This document shows, piece by piece, positions 1 through 6,794 of a stretch of 12,345 nucleotides of DNA. Position 1 is the stretch's first letter, and each line of letters starts with the position of its first letter. The notes under the pieces were generated by a model that saw only the letters and a list, made by a program, of their open reading frames with translations, had not been told where the DNA came from and searched no databases. The DNA lies in contig JAFAGX010000683.1 of NCBI GenBank assembly GCA_019237515.1, positions 1 through 12,345 of the forward strand, given 5' to 3'. The stretch is from Acidobacteriaceae bacterium (GTDB taxonomy: Bacteria > Acidobacteriota > Terriglobia > Terriglobales > SbA1). Made by a program: the position numbers and the translations under genes.

Positions 1-196
1 CGCCACGTTCGAGCAGCAAAGTCGAATCAGGCCCGGAAAGCTCAACCAGGATCTCCGGCCGTTCCCAATCGCGCTCTTCGGGCAATGGCGGATCTACGGT
101 AATGCGGTATCTCAGGCGTAGCCCGCCCAGACTGACGATCGCGCGCAAAAGCTCGTCAATCTTTTTAGCGGCAGCTACTTTGTCGGAAATAGCCAA
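1..196 (-). CDS. jag: Jag/KhpB-like RNA-binding protein (KH/R3H), N-terminal part, runs off the left edge
   Basis: Partial gene too short for routine ORF calling. Reading from a TTG at 196 gives about 65 residues starting (M)AISDKVAAAKKIDELLRAI and continuing through ILVELSGPDSTLLLERG to the window edge. The stretch resembles the KH-like part of Jag/KhpB proteins, which pair a KH domain with a C-terminal R3H domain (outside this window) and bind RNA in the cytoplasm; jag commonly lies directly after yidC, as here. The TTG is chosen because an AGAAGGA Shine-Dalgarno sits 9 bases upstream, and the frame meets a TAA upstream with no ATG or GTG in between. The separate Jag-N domain of Firmicutes Jag seems absent, since the KH-like part starts almost at once. 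The gap from the yidC stop is 66 bp, so co-transcription is likely. Identity rests on context plus a short sequence. Confidence 0.75.
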   Translation of the reverse strand, partial: MAISDKVAAAKKIDELLRAIVSLGGLRLRYRITVDPPLPEERDWERPEILVELSGPDSTLLLERG

Positions 197-262
197 GCTT
201 TGTTTTCCTTCTCTCGCCCTAGCGATTGGTTAGCACCTAGTCACTCCGTGCCTGTCTTTCTT

Positions 263-2005
263 CTACTTCTTGTCCCTCTTCCTGGCCCGCTTCAGCGCCA
301 TCTCACGCATCTCTTGGCCCAGCCCCGTGCGGTTCATCACTGATTGCTGTACGATCGCAATCAGGCTTCCTACCACCCAGTACAAACACAATCCAGCGGC
401 AAGTCTATAGCTGATAATGCCGAACATTACCGGCATCATGAAGTTCATCATCTTTTGTTGGGACGGGTCCATACCGGCTTGCGGCGTCATACGCTGGGTT
501 AAAAGTCCGGTGATGATGATGCCGATTGGCAGAATCAAAAACGGGTCTGGCGATGACAGATCGTGAATCCACAACCAATGTGCGTGCCGCAAATCCAGAG
601 CCGATCCCAACATGCTGTAATAAGCAAACAAAAATGGCATCTGGATCAACATTGGCAAGCATCCCCCGACCGGGCTTACTCCCTCACGTTTCATGAGCTC
701 GCCAATTTCCGTGTTCATGTCCTGGCGCCGTGGATCACGCATACCATACTTTTTATACTTCTCCTTGATCGCATTCATCTGCGGCTGGATGCGTTGCATC
801 TTCAAGGCAGATTTCATGCTCGATACCCGCAGTGGCAGCAAAGCGATGTTGATGATAATCGTCTGAATGACGATGGCCCAACCCCAGTTCTGGATGAACC
901 TGTATGTCCATCGCAACCAGATAAACAGCGGGCGCGCGATCACCTCGAAGAAGCCGAAGTTAATTAGAGCCCGAAGATCTGGACTCTTCCCCGTAATGGC
1001 CGGAACGCGAACCGCTTCGAGACTCTGCAATTCCTTGGGGCCGGCATAAATCCGCTCCACCGTCGTGCCGTGAGTGCTGCCTGCCGCAACTCCCAAAACA
1101 TCCACCTTGGTGGTGTCCTGCGGATTCTTTGCGTCCTTCGGGATATCAAGATAATTTCGCAGCGTGACCGCGGACGCATCCTGCGGGTTGTCGGGAATGA
1201 ACACGGCCGCGAAATATTGGTCTGTCACCCCGATCCAGTCAAATGGCCCCTGTTGCGTGCCGCCACCGCTGATCTTCTTCGCCGGTAAGCGTTCTACTGA
1301 GCTGTTAAATTGATATTCGATCCGGCCTGGAGCATAGGCAACCGGCGAGTTCTCGTCTCCTAACCCGGCAGGCCACATCGGAAATGCAGTAATCTGGCTG
1401 CCATTCATGAAAACAGAGGTTTCGACCTGAACTATATAGGAATGGTCGAAACGAAATACTTTTCGCACGGTCAAGTTCTGAGCCGCATATTCAAATGTGA
1501 GCGTCGCGGGCGCAGTCAAGGCTCCCGATTCCGGGCTCATATACAAAACTGAATTGATCTTGTTGCGCTGGTTCTCGTCGTAGGTCCAGAGCGAGAGCGG
1601 GAGGCCGTACTTCTGAGAAGCGGCATTATTTACCAGGTCCAAGGGCTTGCCATGGTCGTCATCGAATCTCTTCAGGATCCAGGATGCAACCTGTGCGCCA
1701 CGATTCGTGAATGTGATCCGATACAAATCATTTTCCACGACGATCTGCGATTCTGCGCTGGCTTGCTTGGTAATACCTTTCTCGGCCGTGTTCGCATTTT
1801 CCTCGGCAACTTGGGGCGCGGGCGGCATAGGTGCAGGCGCCGTAGCTTCCTTCTGACTTTCAGTCGCGGGGGTCGGTGCGGTCTGAGGCAGGTACTTCTT
1901 CAAGATCGGCTGAAACAAGACGATCACGACAAATGTCAATACGAACACGAGCACGAGCCGGCGTTCCATGCCGGGCTCTTGCTGGGGATTGTTAAATTCT
2001 GGCAA
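263..2005 (-). CDS. yidC: Membrane protein insertase YidC
   Basis: YidC/Oxa1 insertase, which helps insert and fold inner-membrane proteins alone or with SecYEG. Order: one N-terminal membrane helix (around LVLVFVLTFVVIVLF), a Pro/Ala/Glu-rich linker, a periplasmic P1 beta-sandwich domain (about residues 85-340), then the conserved five-helix core with GGCLPMLIQMPFLFAYYSML and LWIHDLSSPDP, ending in a basic tail (RARKRDKK). The length of 580 aa is normal for a Gram-negative-type YidC. The start is uncertain because no ATG precedes the first helix. I chose TTG at 2005 (PEFNNPQQEPGMERR follows) because a GAGAAAGAG purine stretch lies just upstream and the start falls 11 bp after yidD; TTG at 2029 has no visible ribosome site, and the ATG at 1969 would drop the conserved-looking leader. 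Oddity: the groove arginine of helix 2 is Asn here (codon 848-850). Confidence 0.97.
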   Translation of the reverse strand: MPEFNNPQQEPGMERRLVLVFVLTFVVIVLFQPILKKYLPQTAPTPATESQKEATAPAPMPPAPQVAEENANTAEKGITKQASAESQIVVENDLYRITFTNRGAQVASWILKRFDDDHGKPLDLVNNAASQKYGLPLSLWTYDENQRNKINSVLYMSPESGALTAPATLTFEYAAQNLTVRKVFRFDHSYIVQVETSVFMNGSQITAFPMWPAGLGDENSPVAYAPGRIEYQFNSSVERLPAKKISGGGTQQGPFDWIGVTDQYFAAVFIPDNPQDASAVTLRNYLDIPKDAKNPQDTTKVDVLGVAAGSTHGTTVERIYAGPKELQSLEAVRVPAITGKSPDLRALINFGFFEVIARPLFIWLRWTYRFIQNWGWAIVIQTIIINIALLPLRVSSMKSALKMQRIQPQMNAIKEKYKKYGMRDPRRQDMNTEIGELMKREGVSPVGGCLPMLIQMPFLFAYYSMLGSALDLRHAHWLWIHDLSSPDPFLILPIGIIITGLLTQRMTPQAGMDPSQQKMMNFMMPVMFGIISYRLAAGLCLYWVVGSLIAIVQQSVMNRTGLGQEMREMALKRARKRDKK

Positions 2006-2016
2006 GTGTCTCTTTC

Positions 2017-2289
2017 TCAGTGATTGCAAGCATCAGCTTTGCTGATATTTCGGCTCCTGATTGTGACTACCGGATCCAATCCGCCCTTCGCAAACGGATG
2101 GCAACGCAGCAACCGCCAAAATGCTTTAGCAGTTCCACAAAGCACTCCGTACCGATCCACAGCTTCCATGGCGTACTCGGAACAGGTAGGCACGTAGCGA
2201 CACGCGGGAAGCAGCAAGGGAGATATCGCCGATTTATACCCAAGTAAGAGCAGTACCACCAGTTTCTTGCCAACGCCGGTCACTCGCAA
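2017..2289 (-). CDS. yidD: Membrane protein insertion efficiency factor YidD
   Basis: Small membrane-associated protein of the YidD (DUF37) family, which aids YidC-dependent insertion. The family core is complete: GYKSAISPLLLPACRYVPTC, then SEYAMEAVDRYG, and RCHPFAKGGLDPV, with the three cysteines of PAC, PTC and RC. The open frame extends upstream to a TTG at 2379 inside rnpA, but YidD proteins are usually 70-90 residues and the extra N-terminus has no ribosome site. I therefore favour TTG at 2289 (90 aa), with an AGAAGAG stretch about 12 bases upstream; GTG at 2283 is equally possible. It sits between rnpA (25 bp upstream) and yidC (11 bp downstream), the usual rnpA-yidD-yidC order, and is probably co-transcribed with both. 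Confidence 0.93.
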   Translation of the reverse strand: MRVTGVGKKLVVLLLLGYKSAISPLLLPACRYVPTCSEYAMEAVDRYGVLCGTAKAFWRLLRCHPFAKGGLDPVVTIRSRNISKADACNH

Positions 2290-2314
2290 GGTATAGACGG
2301 GCTCTTCTGCATAA

Positions 2315-2716
2315 CTATTTTTGAGCAGGTTTTCCAATAGCCTCCATCGCGCGTCTGATGTCGTTCTCCAGCTCGGCAAAACGCGCTTTGAGCGCGGATT
2401 TCTTGGGGTGAATCACGACATCCACAGGCGCAGCCAGCTGCCTGCCGTGCAAACGAACCGCTTCGCGCAACCGTCGCTTGATCCGGTTCCGTTCAACCGC
2501 CCCCCCCAGAAACTTCGTAAGCGTGAAACCGAATCGGACGCCCTCTCCATTGACTCTAGGAACGTAAAACACTGTCACGTGGGCAGCGAAATGGCGTCTT
2601 CCAGTCTTGTACACGCGGTCGAAGTCGCTGTGCCGCAGCAATCGCATACTACGCGGAAAGCGCATGCTCACGTGGGAAGACGGTTTCGAAAGGCTCTCCG
2701 GGCCAGTCTTGCTCAC
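2315..2716 (-). CDS. rnpA: Ribonuclease P protein component RnpA
   Basis: Protein subunit of RNase P, which with the RnpB RNA removes the 5' leader of pre-tRNAs. The family signature is present: FDRVYKTGRRH near residues 32-42 and the basic RNR helix GGAVERNRIKRRLREAVR at about 71-88. The protein is 133 aa if it starts at the GTG at 2716, slightly long for the family. GGTGA lies four bases upstream of that GTG, and the frame reaches a stop with no better start between. An ATG at 2665 would give 116 aa, closer to the usual length, but lacks a visible ribosome site, so the start is uncertain. It lies 51 bp downstream of rpmH in the universal rpmH-rnpA order. rnpB is not in this window. Confidence 0.96.
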   Translation of the reverse strand: MSKTGPESLSKPSSHVSMRFPRSMRLLRHSDFDRVYKTGRRHFAAHVTVFYVPRVNGEGVRFGFTLTKFLGGAVERNRIKRRLREAVRLHGRQLAAPVDVVIHPKKSALKARFAELENDIRRAMEAIGKPAQK

Positions 2717-2767
2717 AATTTCACCAGCAACCCAGGTGGCGGACTTCCGCTGATGCGAAAGGAATCT

Positions 2768-2923
2768 TTATTCCCGGAAACCGGGCTTCACGGAAACCCG
2801 TTTACGTCCTTTGGCGCGTCGACGGGAGATGACTCCCCGACCACCTTTTGTCTTCATCCGTGTGCGAAATCCATGCGTCTTCGAGCGGTGACGCCGATTA
2901 GGTTGGAACGTACGTTTGGGCAT
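2768..2923 (-). CDS. rpmH: 50S ribosomal protein L34
   Basis: Large-subunit ribosomal protein L34. The complete 51-residue protein begins [19 protein letters not shown], continues [20 protein letters not shown] and ends KPGFRE before TAA. This is the full L34 pattern, extremely Arg/Lys-rich, with a few extra C-terminal residues compared with the 44-46 aa typical of other phyla. It is the only gene of this leftward cluster with a clear ATG start. An AGCAGG purine stretch lies about 12 bases upstream. It is the first gene of the leftward unit, followed by rnpA 51 bp on, and diverges from dnaA across the putative origin region. A promoter candidate lies about 60 bp upstream at 2981-3010. Confidence 0.97.
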   Translation of the reverse strand: MPKRTFQPNRRHRSKTHGFRTRMKTKGGRGVISRRRAKGRKRVSVKPGFRE

Positions 2924-2980
2924 TTAAACTTGACCTGCTCCCAGTTGAACTTGGAATTACAAGCTAGGACGGAAACAAAA

Positions 2981-3010
2981 AGTATAAATGACACCGCGCA
3001 AGACGGGCAA
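2981..3010 (-). promoter_or_regulatory. Candidate sigma-70-type promoter for rpmH-rnpA-yidD-yidC-jag
   Basis: On the minus strand, TTGCCC (3005-3010) and TATACT (2981-2986) are separated by 18 bases, matching the -35/-10 consensus at 4/6 and 5/6 positions. The site lies about 60 bp upstream of the rpmH ATG and is the best promoter-like element in that position. Not experimentally supported. Confidence 0.5.
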
Positions 3011-3226
3011 ACTACACACTTTGTAATTTCATCGCGAAACCTCGAGAACGTTTCAGCCCGGATGCTTTTACACGCTTTCTTTCGCATCGCAAGTTGCTGT
3101 GAGGTGCATCACTGCTTTCCTGCTCACATTGCAGACAAACTGTATGCACCGCGAAAAGTGCAACGGACGCGTGTTTCACGGAATCGCCAAGCTGCACAAC
3201 TCACGCGGCAGTTATAGAATTGCTAC

Positions 3227-3256
3227 TTGACAGAAATTTCCAGTCGAGTTTTGAAT
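3227..3256 (+). promoter_or_regulatory. Candidate distal dnaA promoter
   Basis: A perfect TTGACA (3227-3232) is followed after 18 bases by TTGAAT (3251-3256), which matches the -10 consensus at 4/6. It would give a dnaA leader of about 200 nt crossing the A/T-rich stretch. Confidence 0.4.
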
Positions 3257-3309
3257 CGAGAGGTCAGGAAAAATCTTTGCCAAACTTTTCCAAAAACCAA
3301 AAAAAATTG

Positions 3310-3318
3310 TGCTAGTAT
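3310..3318 (+). promoter_or_regulatory. Candidate proximal dnaA extended -10 promoter
   Basis: TGCTAGTAT is an extended -10 element (TG, one base, then TAGTAT, 4/6 to consensus) with no good -35 upstream. It lies about 140 bp before the dnaA ATG, directly after an A-tract. Confidence 0.3.
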
Positions 3319-3458
3319 GCACGACGTTCCTTGTAAATTTTTTCTCTCGTAGCGAAGCCGCCAGCCGGGTGGAGATTGCTCCGCTGACAAAACGAGAATC
3401 GGAGTCGCATTTTTAACCGGGCGCTGAGCACGGCCACAGGCCCATCGAAAAACTTCAC

Positions 3459-4835
3459 ATGTCTGTTCCAACTGCAACGCTTGCTCCCAATCCTTGGCTA
3501 CGCGTGCTGGACGCGCTAGAGAAAAAGATAAACCGCCCCGCCTATGATCGCTGGCTCAAGCCCACGCGTTATAGTCACGCCAGTGGTGGCGTCCTCTACG
3601 TACGGGTAGAGACCGATGAGGCCCGGCGGCAGAACGATAAGTATGTTGACCTGATCCAGGAGGCACTCGACAATCTGGGCCTTGAGTATCAGGAAGTGCA
3701 GTTCGTCACCCCCGAAAGTGATCCGGCAGCCACGCCCCTGCGCCACGATGGAGGGCTTTCGCCCATGCCGGCTCCCGCAACACACGTCTCCCAAGCCAGA
3801 TTGGACTTCGACGGGGCTGCGCAACTGAATCCACGCTATACCTTTGACGCGTTTGTCATCGGCAGCGGCAATCAGTTTGCCCACGCCGCGTGCCAGGCGG
3901 TCGCTGAGCGACCTTCCAAAGCTTACAATCCGCTCTTTCTCTATGGCGGGGTCGGCATGGGCAAGACCCACCTGATGCAAGCTATCGGTCATGAGATCGC
4001 CAAATGCCTGCCGCAAGCGGCCATCTGCTACGTGTCCAGCGATAAGTTCACCAACGACATGATCAACTCGCTGCGATACGACAAAATGACGACCTTTCGC
4101 GATAAGTTTCGCAATATGGATGTCCTTTTGATTGATGACATCCAGTTCATCGCGCAAAAGGAGCGCACCCAGGAAGAGTTTTTCCATACCTTCAACGCGC
4201 TGCACGAATCGATGAAGCAGATCGTCATTGCCAGCGACCGTCCGCCAAAGGAATTAGCCGAGATTGAAGACCGCCTGCGCAGCCGCTTCGAGTGGGGCCT
4301 GATTGCCGACATTCAGCCGCCAGATCTTGAGACCAAGGTGGCGATTCTTCAGAAGAAAGCCGAGCAGGAAAAAGTTACGCTCCCGACCGATGTTGCCCTC
4401 TACATCGCTTCCAATATCCGGTCGAATGTCCGCGAACTGGAAGGCGCACTTATTCGGTTGGTCGCGCACTCATCGCTCATTGGGGCTGAAATTACTCTTC
4501 CCTACACCCAACAGGTGCTCAAGAATTTTATCGACTCGCAAGCGCGGAAGGTTACGATCGAGTCGATCCAAAAGGCAGTGGCCGAACAATTTGGGTTGCG
4601 GTTGGTCGAGATCAAGGCCAAGAATAACTCGCGCGCGATCGTCTACCCGCGCCAGATCGCAATGTATCTCGCCAAGCATCTCACTGAGGCTTCGCTGCCC
4701 GAAATCGGTCGGCAGTTCGGCGGCAAGCACCACACCACGGTTCTGCATTCGGTTGAGAAAATTGACGAGGCCCGAAAAACAGACAAGGATTTGAATCGGC
4801 TCGTGAATAAGTTGACTGAGCAGTTGGGTGGCTAA
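3459..4835 (+). CDS. dnaA: Chromosomal replication initiator protein DnaA
   Basis: AAA+ initiator that binds DnaA boxes at the origin and opens the duplex. All four domains are visible in 458 aa. Domain I is about residues 10-80 (WLRVLDALEKKINRPAYDRWL). A short variable linker covers about 85-125. The ATPase has Walker A GGVGMGKT (163-170), Walker B LLIDDIQF (223-230), the Arg-finger region RLRSRF (272-277) and sensor 2 RELEGAL (325-331). Domain IV carries the signature GRQFGGKHHTTVLHSVEKI (417-435), with the DNA-contacting residues looking normal, so box recognition would be expected to be near-canonical. The ATG at 3459 starts the conserved domain I but has no strong Shine-Dalgarno. It diverges from rpmH and lies 198 bp before dnaN, which appears to have its own promoter. 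Confidence 0.99.
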   Translation: MSVPTATLAPNPWLRVLDALEKKINRPAYDRWLKPTRYSHASGGVLYVRVETDEARRQNDKYVDLIQEALDNLGLEYQEVQFVTPESDPAATPLRHDGGLSPMPAPATHVSQARLDFDGAAQLNPRYTFDAFVIGSGNQFAHAACQAVAERPSKAYNPLFLYGGVGMGKTHLMQAIGHEIAKCLPQAAICYVSSDKFTNDMINSLRYDKMTTFRDKFRNMDVLLIDDIQFIAQKERTQEEFFHTFNALHESMKQIVIASDRPPKELAEIEDRLRSRFEWGLIADIQPPDLETKVAILQKKAEQEKVTLPTDVALYIASNIRSNVRELEGALIRLVAHSSLIGAEITLPYTQQVLKNFIDSQARKVTIESIQKAVAEQFGLRLVEIKAKNNSRAIVYPRQIAMYLAKHLTEASLPEIGRQFGGKHHTTVLHSVEKIDEARKTDKDLNRLVNKLTEQLGG

Positions 4836-4944
4836 GGCGAGCTTCATCCCCACGGTTTCCCTGCATCCAGCCTGATTTGGAACCGAAGAAGCTCCGCGGT
4901 TGGTAAGGTCCTGTGCTGAGGTCCGGGTCCGCTTGATTTCTGCC

Positions 4945-4969
4945 CAGCCTCCCCGTTTCGGGCTGTTTT
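4945..4969 (+). terminator. Weak hairpin with T-run after dnaA
   Basis: CAGCC (4945-4949) can pair with GGCTG (4961-4965), or alternatively CCCG with CGGG inside it, followed directly by TTTT (4966-4969). The stem is short, so this is at best a weak intrinsic terminator about 110 bp after the dnaA stop. The rest of the 198-bp dnaA-dnaN gap holds no gene that I can see. Confidence 0.25.
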
Positions 4970-4983
4970 GCGGGTTTTGCTTC

Positions 4984-4992
4984 TGATATAAG
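4984..4992 (+). promoter_or_regulatory. Candidate dnaN extended -10 promoter
   Basis: TGATATAAG is an extended -10 (TG, one base, TATAAG, 5/6 to consensus) about 42 bp upstream of the dnaN ATG. No clear -35 lies at the right spacing, which extended -10 promoters can tolerate. Confidence 0.45.
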
Positions 4993-5033
4993 AAAAGTAT
5001 TCCACTAGCCTTAATAGCCGGGAGAGTCAGCGT

Positions 5034-6191
5034 ATGCCGGTCGAAGCGATTGCCACCGAACCACGGATATCCACAATGGAAATTACCGTCAGCAAGTTTG
5101 AGCTGCTGCGCGAATTGGCCGCGACCCAGGGCGTGGTTGAACGCAAGACCACGATCCCCATTCTTTCAAATTACTTGTTCGAGGCCGCCGGCGATAAACT
5201 TTCGTTGACGGCAACTGATCTTGACCTGAGTCTCCGAACTTCCTGCCCTGCGAAGGTTAAAAAGGAAGGCTCGTGCACTATCCCTGCGCGCAAGCTGCAT
5301 GACTACGTGAAGCTGCTGCCTGACGCCGACATCACCATCAAGCTGCTGGAAAATCACTGGGTCAGCATTCGCTGTGGCCGCTCGAATACGAAAATGGTTG
5401 GCATGGCGCGTTCCAATTTTCCAACGTTGCCAACCTTCCCGACCTCCGGCGTGGTGAAGATTCCTGCGCAAGTGCTTCGCGGCATGATCGCCAAGACCGG
5501 ATTTGCCATCGCCAGCGAGGAATCCCGTTACACCCTGAATGGCGCACTCATGGTGCTCAAGCCAGAGTCCATTACCATGGTTGCCACCGACGGTCACCGT
5601 TTGTCCCACGTGGAGCGAGCCGGAACAAAGTTTGACGGCGTTTCGGGTGAGATGAAAACGCTCGTACCCAAGAAAGCGATGGATGAGCTGAAGTCGCTGC
5701 TCGATTCGACGGATGCTGACGATATCGAATTTGCGAAAGACGAATCGACTTTGTATTTCCGAATTGGCGGCAGGCTTCTGACTTCACGCCAACTAACGGG
5801 ACAATTCCCTAACTACGAAGCTGTCCTGCCAAAGGACAACAACAAGGTTGTAACCGTGCACGGAGACGATCTGATGGCAGCCATCTCTCGTGTCGCACAA
5901 TTCGCGGACGAGCGGTCTCGCGCCGTGCGCCTTCGCCTGGAAAAAGGTGAATTGAAGCTTTCCGCTTCTTCCAGTGAGACCGGGGAATCCGAAGATTCCA
6001 TTGAAACCGACTATGACGGCGATGCCCTGGCGATCGGCTTCAATGCCCAATATATCCAGGACTTTCTCAAGGCAACTGGAAGCGGCGACGTAAAACTGGA
6101 ATTCAAAGACGCTCAATCCGCCGGCCAGATGCGTCCGGCCGACAGTGAGGATTACAAGTACCGCTACATCGTCATGCCCATGCGGATCTGA
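5034..6191 (+). CDS. dnaN: DNA polymerase III sliding clamp, beta subunit
   Basis: Ring-shaped processivity clamp that tethers DNA polymerase III and many repair proteins to DNA. The protein shows the three-domain beta-clamp pattern: the N-terminal core EITVSKFELLRELAATQGVV and TTIPILSNYLFEA, mid-protein VATDGHRLSHVE, and the C-terminal end YIVMPMRI. It is 385 aa against a usual 365-375 because the chosen ATG adds 14 residues (MPVEAIATEPRIST) before METI-like MEITVSK. The upstream ATG at 5034 has GGGAG about 10 bases before it, whereas the internal ATG at 5076 has no ribosome site, so I keep the longer form. The internal start remains possible, since most clamps begin near it. dnaA is 198 bp upstream; recF does not follow. 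Confidence 0.98.
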   Translation: MPVEAIATEPRISTMEITVSKFELLRELAATQGVVERKTTIPILSNYLFEAAGDKLSLTATDLDLSLRTSCPAKVKKEGSCTIPARKLHDYVKLLPDADITIKLLENHWVSIRCGRSNTKMVGMARSNFPTLPTFPTSGVVKIPAQVLRGMIAKTGFAIASEESRYTLNGALMVLKPESITMVATDGHRLSHVERAGTKFDGVSGEMKTLVPKKAMDELKSLLDSTDADDIEFAKDESTLYFRIGGRLLTSRQLTGQFPNYEAVLPKDNNKVVTVHGDDLMAAISRVAQFADERSRAVRLRLEKGELKLSASSSETGESEDSIETDYDGDALAIGFNAQYIQDFLKATGSGDVKLEFKDAQSAGQMRPADSEDYKYRYIVMPMRI

Positions 6192-6230
6192 GGGCCACGC
6201 CCGGCCTACCGACAACTGCGACGTGCGCCC

Positions 6231-6259
6231 TTGACGCGCCCTTTACCCCAGCGTAAAGT
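6231..6259 (+). promoter_or_regulatory. Candidate mscL promoter with embedded inverted repeat
   Basis: TTGACG (6231-6236), 17 bases, then TAAAGT (6254-6259) form a good sigma-70-like promoter about 30 bp before the mscL ATG. A perfect 6-bp inverted repeat, CTTTAC (6241-6246) and GTAAAG (6253-6258) with a 6-base centre, fills the spacer and overlaps the -10, a typical place for a repressor or activator site. Confidence 0.5.
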
Positions 6260-6289
6260 TGGACTCCACTTTTCTGCTCGGAGGTCCTT

Positions 6290-6712
6290 ATGCTCAAAGG
6301 ATTCAAGCAGTTCATCCTGCGTGGCAATGTTATTGACATGGCCGTTGGCGTGGTAATTGGTGCGGCGTTCGCTACTGTCGTTTCCGCCTTTACGAAGGAT
6401 TTGCTCACTCCTCTGATTGCCGCCCTCGTCGGCAAGCCGGATTTCTCCGCAATCAGTTTCACCGTGAACGGCAGCGTCTTCGCTCTCGGCGATTTCATTA
6501 ACGCAGCCATCTCTTTCCTGCTGATTGCGGCTGCGGTTTACTTCTTTGTGGTGGTTCCGGTGAATATGTTGGTAGCACGCATGCGCAAGGCTCCAGCGCC
6601 AGCTGACCCGACCACCCGGAAATGTCCGGAGTGCCTCAGCGAGATTCCCATTGATGCAAGGCGCTGCGCACATTGTTCCCAACCCATTGCCGTCGGTATG
6701 GCCGCCGATTAA
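6290..6712 (+). CDS. mscL: Large-conductance mechanosensitive channel MscL with C-terminal zinc ribbon
   Basis: Pentameric inner-membrane channel that opens under membrane tension to release solutes during osmotic downshock. The N-terminal amphipathic helix and first membrane helix show the family signature (FILRGNVIDMAVGVVIGAAF, residues 8-27); the second membrane helix is at about 72-92 (AAISFLLIAAAVYFFVVVPV). After a Pro/Ala linker, residues 112-129 carry two CxxC pairs (C112, C115, C126, C129) around LSEIPIDARR, a zinc-ribbon-like tail seen in some MscL proteins in place of the usual cytoplasmic helix bundle. The length of 140 aa is normal. A strong GGAGG sits 6 bases before the ATG. It occupies the dnaN-gyrB interval where recF is often found, and appears to have its own promoter. 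Confidence 0.97.
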   Translation: MLKGFKQFILRGNVIDMAVGVVIGAAFATVVSAFTKDLLTPLIAALVGKPDFSAISFTVNGSVFALGDFINAAISFLLIAAAVYFFVVVPVNMLVARMRKAPAPADPTTRKCPECLSEIPIDARRCAHCSQPIAVGMAAD

Positions 6713-6739
6713 TTCTGTGTAGCGCGGGATTCCTGGCTG

Positions 6740-6761
6740 GGGCGGACAAGAACGTCCGCCC
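6740..6761. repeat. Perfect palindrome after mscL, likely dispersed intergenic repeat
   Basis: Arms GGGCGGAC (6740-6747) and GTCCGCCC (6754-6761) pair perfectly around the 6-base loop AAGAAC. It starts 27 bp after the mscL stop and lacks a T-run, so a factor-independent terminator is unlikely. From memory, very similar G/C-rich palindromes are scattered between genes in Acidobacteria; only one copy of this exact form is visible here. Confidence 0.6.
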
Positions 6762-6794
6762 TATAGACAGCGCTGGTCGGGGCAAGTCACGGTT

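Larger units (their letters stand above)
2924..3458. other. Gene-free rpmH-dnaA divergent region, candidate oriC by position
   Basis: 535 bp without a convincing gene between the divergent rpmH and dnaA, the usual oriC site in many bacteria. An A/T-rich stretch around 3268-3345 (A-tracts, then TTGTAAATTTTTTC) could be an unwinding element. By eye I find no TTATNCACA box with one or no mismatch on either strand. Sites with two mismatches exist: TTTTACACG at 3066, GTATGCACC at 3142, GTATGCACG at 3315, and TGATGCACC on the minus strand at 3103-3111. About four or five such sites are expected by chance in 535 bp, so they are not evidence alone. The region also carries the promoters of both flanking units. 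Confidence 0.4.

Noticed and set aside
2854..3087. Minus-strand open frame (77 codons) over the rpmH start and upstream region
   Set aside because: It is out of frame with rpmH (which it overlaps), has no ribosome site, and the hydrophobic run is short and not convincing.
3171..3180. Small inverted repeat CGTG/CACG in the origin region
   Set aside because: A 4-bp arm is too short to mean anything in 535 bp.
2321..3217. Plus-strand open frame (298 codons) across rnpA, rpmH and part of the origin region
   Set aside because: It runs antisense to two certain genes, has no recognisable domain and ends in intergenic DNA.
3066..3323. Cluster of DnaA-box-like 9-mers taken as proof of oriC
   Set aside because: All have two mismatches to TTATNCACA, and about four or five such sites are expected by chance in this length on two strands.
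3516..4205. Minus-strand open frame (229 codons) inside dnaA
   Set aside because: Antisense to the strongly conserved dnaA coding sequence, with no independent signals.
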